A stretch of DNA of 64,000 nt from Isoetes taiwanensis (lineage: Eukaryota; Streptophyta; Lycopodiopsida; Isoetales; Isoetaceae). Under the pieces are notes generated by a model. That model saw nothing but the letters and a program-made list of their open reading frames with translations, was not told where the DNA came from and did not search any database. Positions 58,525 to 64,000 of the stretch are shown here, one piece after another (within the stretch, counting starts at the first letter, position 1; each line of letters begins with the position of its first letter). Both the position numbers and the translations under genes were made by a program. The stretch covers positions 7,486,563-7,550,562 of the forward strand of contig JAJEKV010000020.1 of NCBI GenBank assembly GCA_021234155.1, read 5' to 3'.

Positions 58525-58818
58525 AAATCATAGGCACTCCCAGTCCATAAATCACCATATTCAAAACGAGAGATGTCCAGGCGCTGTAGTATGGAGGGAT
58601 CTAACAATCGAGGTTGTCTGGGACGCACCTCGTTTAGAATATGCAGCCCCTCACCCTTTTCCAAAATCATAGACACCCCCAGTCAAAAATCACCATATTC
58701 GAAACGAGAGATGCCCAGAGGCCCTAACATACGATCTGGGCTGTAGTATGGAGGGATCTAACGATCGAGGTTGTCTGGGGCGCAACTCGCTTAGAATATG
58801 CAGCCCCTTACCCTTAAC
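58525..58818 (+). repeat. Tandem dimer, ~140-bp units
   Basis: Both units read aaatcatag.cac.cccagtc, aaatcaccatattc.aaacga, gtagtatggagggatctaac, atcgaggttgtctgg and tagaatatgcagccc. The second unit has a 20-bp insertion (ggccctaacatacgatctg). It lies just after the SINE head and may be its body. Confidence 0.8.
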
Positions 58819-58869
58819 AAGGATCATACAGGCCACAGTTGCATTACTGCATGGCTTGCTACTCCTCAC

Positions 58870-59060
58870 AAAATAGAATAGAATAGAATTAAATTAGATT
58901 GAATTGAATGAATTTTTATTGTCTACCGAGACCATGAGGCTGGAGCCCAATATAAGAGAGAGAGTGGAACAAGACCATTACAGTCTAGGATTATGAATGC
59001 AAGCTATCCAAATAAATATCCATACACCTAATGTGGCTTCTTCCAACTTTATGGAGGAAA
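58870..59060 (-). mobile_element. LINE 3' end with (AATTC/ATTCT)n tail
   Basis: On the minus strand: attgggctccagcctcatgg, tctcggtagacaataaaaat, then attcaattcaat, ctaatttaattct and attctattctatt. The ggct.catgg..tcggt.gacaataaaa signature is the family's 3' UTR. Confidence 0.65.
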
Positions 59061-59950
59061 AAGAAAGATAGACAACTCTTATTAAGAGCTTTGAAGATCC
59101 ACTAATATTTCTTTTGGACCTCATACACTAACATTTCTTTCTTGTCACTTCGTTCCTTATGTTACCTACGAATTAGTTGAAGCAATAAAGATGCTTTAAT
59201 GTCATTATACCATGTGCAAGGTATTCAATATGGTTGGTGGCAACAAAAGAAATAGGAGTTTTGTATGTGCTACAATGCAAGCTTTAAGATATTAAATATG
59301 TGCTCTATTTGTACAAGCTTATAGCTCTCTTTCGTATGGACATTCATTCCCATTGTCGACGCACGTTGTCAAATAACTACATCCAGATCAGTTTTGTCAT
59401 CCCTGATGTCTATGAATAGGATAGGACAGGGTATTGGACAATACAAGACAATCAATTGCTTTCACGTTGTCGAATATTAAGATAGAGTTAGTGGGCCAAA
59501 GATATTGAGATATACAAGACAATGCAAGAAAATTCAGGAGAATCAATTGTTTTCGTAGACCAAATAATTATCACTCAGGACATAAGATTATTCTTAGAAA
59601 ATGTTGAAGGCTACTTACGCAAACGATAGGAGTGTCAAGAGAATGTAGGTAGGGAAGATACTTTAGAAATTTTGAGGCCAACAAATAGTGTTACTTCAAA
59701 TGATACGGATGTATAGTCAGTAAAACCAATTTAGATAATCATTTATGCAAGAGTATTACAAAACATTATTGAAGCAAGAAAACAACCAGTCAAATTCAAG
59801 TGTCGTATTTGGATTTTGTTTTATTCTGCTTACTTTGTTGATCGCAACACTGGTTTGGGAAATACCGGAGTTTAATAGCATATGCTCGACCAGATTTAAA
59901 ATTTAGCAAGGTAGTGGGGTTTAAAAGCATCTATCCGACTAGATTTGAAA
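59061..59950. other. Spacer with no gene seen
   Basis: AT-rich; a short pair of related stretches (gatacaagacaat, aggagaatcaatt) occurs at 59430-59560. Nothing coding. Confidence 0.45.
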
Positions 59951-59959
59951 GTTAGAAGG

Positions 59960-60577
59960 GTACCATGGAACTAGCACATAACTTCCCTCCTCCCGTGTTA
60001 GCCTGGGCCCACCATATTTCCGTTCCCCTGCCCCCGAAAAACGCACTCATTCTTTCCATTCGCGACAGTGCCCACCATCTTCGCATCGAGGCGAGGCGGT
60101 GGATTGGGGAGCCCCCCGGGAGACAGGCTTCTGTCGATCTTTGTCAAACGAGTGCCATTGAGGATGAGTCTCACACTTTCCGAGAGTTGCCCGGCGTTGA
60201 TCCGATCCCGGGCGGATCACGGCTCCCTTAAACTACCATGGACGTGCCCTTGCATTTGCTTATGAACACACCGTCAGTACGTGCCCTGGGGTCATACATC
60301 CAGGAGGTACTGGACCTGCGAGGTCACCTTTGCCCCCGCCTGGCTGTCCGCTGACTAGGCACTACGGGGGTGGTGCATGACTGTATATATTGGGATGTTT
60401 CTGCATTTTATATGATTAGCACAGTTTGTCGGCCCGGTGATTCTTTGCCGCGGTTTTCCCTCGAAAACCCTTCGGTGGGGTTTTTTAATCCGGCGATGTC
60501 AAAATTTCTTTGCGTTTTTGTATTGGGTCCCATAGACCGATTGGTCTCCGTGGACGATAAAAGTACCTTCCTTCCTT
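59960..60577 (+). mobile_element. LINE 3' fragment with (CTTC)n tail
   Basis: The frame at 59965-60231 contains SIRDSAHHLRIEARRW, GEPPGRQASVDLCQTSAIED and ESHTFRELPG, corresponding to HRLEIETGRW and the C..C..EDENH knuckle of the 40569-42299 protein, with the first Cys replaced. The end is attgggtcccatagaccgat, tggtctccgtgg, cgataaaagta, then (ccttcctt). GC content is higher than its surroundings. Confidence 0.7.
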
Positions 60578-62852
60578 CCTCTAAAGTCGAAGTTTCTCTT
60601 GATAGTCCGTAAGAAGTCACTGGTTAGAGTTCTAGATTAGCAGGTAAGTTTAAAACTCGTAGGAAATTTTTCTTCCTACTCGAAAAGCTAAGATCGTATC
60701 TACTCTTTATATACCATATACAGTGCTCTTGATCACATACATCATGACGTTACAACCAACTTATGATCAAGTTTAATATTCATATGTTAAACCCATCAAA
60801 TGTATGCATTTCCTTACATAAGGACCACGATTGCTCCTTTCTTACAGATAATCTTGAGTTTAAAAATGTTAATTGAGAATTAAATTAGCGAACTTAATAG
60901 TAAAGTTATGTCCAAATTCAACCCGGGCCATATTAGAAAGCTGGATGGATTCCCTGAACCTGTTCGGTCAAAATTTTGTGGCTTTGTTCGATACAATATT
61001 GGCATCAAACCACATTGATGGATGTCCCAAATAGGCGGAACAAGATGATCATAATTTCCTAATGACTGTTACATTGGTGAATGTCCTCCAGGGGCCATTA
61101 CTAGAGCTCGCCCGAACGCGTGCAATAGGCCCTTGGAAGGCATAATGGCCTGCTAAAGGACATTATGCTTTTCAAGAGGAATTTGATCTGTAAAAGAGAA
61201 AGTGGAAGAAAAACAAAAGTGATGTGTGTCCCTTCCATCTTCACCAAAAAAGGGGGGAAGTAAAGAAATAAACTATTTGGGCTTCAAGAGAAGGAAAAAA
61301 AATTATTTGGGTGGTATTTAAAAATTATTTGGGTGGTATTTGTTTTAACATAAAACAAAACGACAACATTCAACAAAAAAGACCGCTGCAACAAAAGAAA
61401 AAGGGTATGAAGCGTGGAGCACATTCTATTCTACATAAATGATCCAGTTGACAAAGGAAATGCCAGCATATTTCATGTGGGTGGGATTGAACAGAAGAGC
61501 AACTTGATCCAATTCAACCAAAATGATGAATAAATCCAAGTTTTAGATCAGCAGGCCTGTTTGCAGCTGTGTTTTTTCTTCAATCCGTCTGTCAGAACCG
61601 CAAACTCCAAATTTAGAACAAATCTGACACTGTTAGACTTGATCTAGAGCTTCAATTTTTCAATCCCGATCCGCCCACCAAAACCTAAACCTAAAAATAT
61701 GATCGCCCACCAAAACCCAGAATTAAAAAAATGCCGCCATAGCTAGGCTTGCAGGATCCTTGGATCACAAGGAACGGAAGAACACTCTAATTCGATCTCA
61801 TCTTCTTAGCTTTTGTCTGTTATATCAGCCCAGTTGCTCTGATTTTCTCTCTTTATCTGTTCTGGCAGTGGGTCGGAAATGGAAGCTTTTTTTTGCTTAT
61901 TTTTTATCTTGATCCTTCGCGCATTATGAAAATCTCTGCTCCCTGCAATTTGTTTTTTAAATCTGCTTATTAGATTTGCAGATTTGAGCTGGATTTGGCA
62001 CTAGATTTGCAAAGAATTCCTTGTTTAAAAGCTTTTGATTTGAATTTCATGCCAGGAATCGGAAAGTTTACAGTTTTCATTCACTGGAATGCAACTTTTG
62101 CAATGAATTGCTTCCCAGATTACAAAACAGGGGCACAAAATGCTTCGGTTTGGCCATATCCGCAATTAATTCCTTCATCGCTCAGATAAGAGCCAGATCA
62201 AAACCCTTTAATTATCATAAGGTCTGACACAGAGCATCTCTGTCGAGCTTCGGGTTCTGAGCAGATGGGTCATTTCCTTGCTGCAGCGGCGCAGAGCAGA
62301 GCAGAAGCAATTCCATTTCCATCCGATCGACACAACACAGACAGAATCTACTTTACTCAAACATCAAAAAGTTTCACGTAAAACCATGATGTTCTTCCGG
62401 CAAAAAGCCCTCCTCTAAGTTGATTTGGTCCTATCCAATGCTATCGATCCAATCCCATTGTGTTCACAAAAACTGTATTCATATTTCAATTTCCAAAAAC
62501 AAAAGCCACACGGTTGCACAAGCATAAATCCTTCCTAAAATCTTCCAAACACTACTATTATATATGTAACCATGTACAGATTTGTATCATTCCCTTCTTA
62601 CATTATATATCTGCTGCACGAATACTTGATTCAGATCAATCTGCCTTTGATTTGTGCAGAAAAAGGCAGTGATTCAGGTATTCAAAAACCTTAGGTATGG
62701 TAGGAGCTTCAGTTCCGGCAAATAATAATCCATACTTAGCTTCTGTTCCTGCGCTTCAGTTTCTGAGCTCAACTCTTGATCAGAAGGCCGGTGGAGAAAT
62801 TTCTGGCAGAATTTCATCCATAAACATGTTTAATATAAAACCCAAATCAAAA
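60578..62852. other. Spacer with possible SINE trace
   Basis: At 60613-60665 agtcactggttagagttcta and aagtttaaaactcg resemble A/B boxes weakly. At 61300-61340 the unit aaaattatttgggtggtatt is doubled. The stretch 61650-61900 (cctaaacctaaa, ctctctttatctg) looks like a gene leader, but only a 16-codon hydrophobic ORF follows (MEAFFCLFFILILRAL, about 61879-61929). Confidence 0.4.
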
Positions 62853-63767
62853 TTATGAATACTGGCTCGATCTAGATGCTTCAAGCTCCTGCTGCCTCAT
62901 TTGTTCCTTGGCTCTTCGAATATATGCTTCGATCCTTTCGGTGAGCTCATCCCGTTCATACTTATTGATCAGATTGTCCGCATTTTCTGAATTTGAAACT
63001 GTGACTGTGATCAGATTTGAAGAAGAGGAAGACGAAGAATAAACCTTTTGTTTCTGAACCCTTTTGCCTGTATTCTTCTTCACTCTTCTTATTTTTGAAG
63101 CATCCTCTGCCAGCTCGAAGTGCTTTTCCGATTCTGTTTGTGGATGATATGCAATAATCTGCTCTTCTTCTGCAATGGATTCTTGAATTTCAACATCTAA
63201 ATTGCTTTCTGATGAAGATCTAACCCGCCGATTCTTTCTGTGAGAATGTTTCCGATCGCCCATTGCAGAAGCCAAATTGGGCGTTGATTTAGACCTTGTT
63301 GGTGGGTAGGATTTTTCTCCAAAATCATACTCTACAATCGCCCCTTCTGATTCAGAAACTAAAATTTGATCGGCAGGTTCAGATGACCCAGATGCTAGAT
63401 CTTCCTCAGAAGATGAAGACGAAGAAGCGGACGAGATAATTTGGGTTTTTTCATCGCCAGATTGCTTGAAAGATGAATCCATGCATTCGCATTTGGTATC
63501 AAACAGCCCAGATGGAACAAGAATTGCAAAGATCATGGAATTCAAGACCACAAACAAAAGGGGCTGTGTAACCCAAGCTTGCAGAGCATTTCTGAGATGA
63601 GGAAGAAAAACCGCCCTTATGAAAAACAGAGACGATCCGGCAATGCCCAACACGGTCGGAATCGATGAAACAACAAGAAACGCTATAAAGAGGCGGGTTA
63701 TGAAATTCTTGCTCACAGCGGCTTGAATCCGCTTCTTGATCCTCTTCTGGGCACCGGAAAGATCCAT
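62853..63767 (-). CDS. DUF4408/DUF761-type membrane protein, 304 aa
   Basis: I start the gene at the ATG at 63767 (MDLSGAQKRIKKRIQAA). The frame is open 67 codons further upstream, but that part reads like untranslated leader (Phe/Ile/His-rich) and lacks plant start context. Residues 22-50 and about 65-90 form two hydrophobic segments (ITRLFIAFLVVSSIPTVLGI; VTQPLLFVVLNSMIFAIL), the second ending in the N..I..I..PS motif I associate with DUF4408. The middle is Ser/Glu-rich and disordered. The last 40 residues (LTERIEAYIRRAKEQMRQQE) resemble the DUF761 helix of 'cotton fibre' proteins. The gene is intronless here. Function is not established for the family; a membrane-anchored growth or stress regulator is a guess. 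The composition is unlike the surrounding transposon debris. Confidence 0.75.
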   Translation of the reverse strand: MDLSGAQKRIKKRIQAAVSKNFITRLFIAFLVVSSIPTVLGIAGSSLFFIRAVFLPHLRNALQAWVTQPLLFVVLNSMIFAILVPSGLFDTKCECMDSSFKQSGDEKTQIISSASSSSSSEEDLASGSSEPADQILVSESEGAIVEYDFGEKSYPPTRSKSTPNLASAMGDRKHSHRKNRRVRSSSESNLDVEIQESIAEEEQIIAYHPQTESEKHFELAEDASKIRRVKKNTGKRVQKQKVYSSSSSSSNLITVTVSNSENADNLINKYERDELTERIEAYIRRAKEQMRQQELEASRSSQYS

Positions 63768-63968
63768 CTCCAAAAACCTGCTGCAAAAGTGAATGAAACA
63801 GAAACAGACTGAACAGATATGGCAAGAAATGAACAAAAAGGGGCTGCCGGAGTCGGATTTGAAGGCAAAAAACTGAAGAAAAAGGATCGAAGGAAAAATA
63901 TACAGAGAATGGAACAATGGGCGATGGAAATGTACAAGAATATGAGGATTATTAAGGATTATGAGCAA
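63768..63968 (-). promoter_or_regulatory. Probable 5' leader of the DUF4408-type gene
   Basis: Sequence upstream of the chosen ATG is C/T- and A-rich on the coding strand. The open frame through it encodes clusters of Phe, His and Ser without domain character. Any TATA element would lie close to or beyond the window edge. Confidence 0.4.
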
Positions 63969-64000
63969 GTCCGGTAGAATCCTTGGCCTGTTTCCATAAA

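Noticed and set aside
1-64000. Organelle-derived DNA, CRISPR arrays, bacterial operons, rRNA genes
   Set aside because: Looked for rRNA-like, plastid photosystem and direct-repeat/spacer patterns; none seen. The window is eukaryotic nuclear DNA.

Overview
This is nuclear DNA from a land plant: AT-rich, sparse in genes and full of transposon debris. The plant assignment rests on GT..AG introns, a DUF4408/DUF761-type membrane protein (62853-63767), clustered-mitochondria (CLU) exons, plant-type L1 and Copia elements, and AAACCCTAA-like leader motifs. The lineage cannot be fixed by eye. The variety of LINE clades and the unusual DNA transposon would suit a non-flowering plant, but that is inference.

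Layout. 1-6680: a large direct duplication carrying LINE 3' ends; the second copy is split by a 1.77-kb element (3885-5651, called element X here). 8206-12034: a TIR element containing four stem-loops of nearly equal length. 13118-13445: a large foldback and an element-X end. 13900-14470: a broken proline-rich gene fragment. 15151-22135: a 6,985-bp DNA transposon with matching terminal inverted repeats, TA flanks, a RING-like gene and a convergent, intron-bearing DDE-type transposase gene, both now decayed. 22428-22930: an inverted pair of element-X ends. 24525-26225: a LINE. 29760-32730: LINE fragments of two clades. 34346-37915: a shrunken Copia element with an L1 piece in it. 39985-42340: LINEs, including a 576-codon open reading frame. 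45350-48610: two L1 fragments and another element-X piece. 53262-55944: a CLU-like gene fragment joined to a novel first exon. 57473-57756: a MITE and a long hairpin. 58360-60577: a tRNA-derived SINE and LINE 3' ends. 62853-63767: the one convincing intact host gene.

The main candidate for an undescribed system is the transposon at 15151-22135. Its transposase keeps three acidic-residue blocks (a DFAENY block, an SDGC block and an HDGAG block) and a Cys-rich region. It is paired with a RING-like companion gene, and both element ends carry same-orientation pairs of AGCACC spaced 11 bp. The second theme is a LINE family whose copies end in different microsatellites instead of poly(A).

Limits: exon boundaries were read by eye from GT/AG and frame, family names come from memory of motifs, and no database search was possible.
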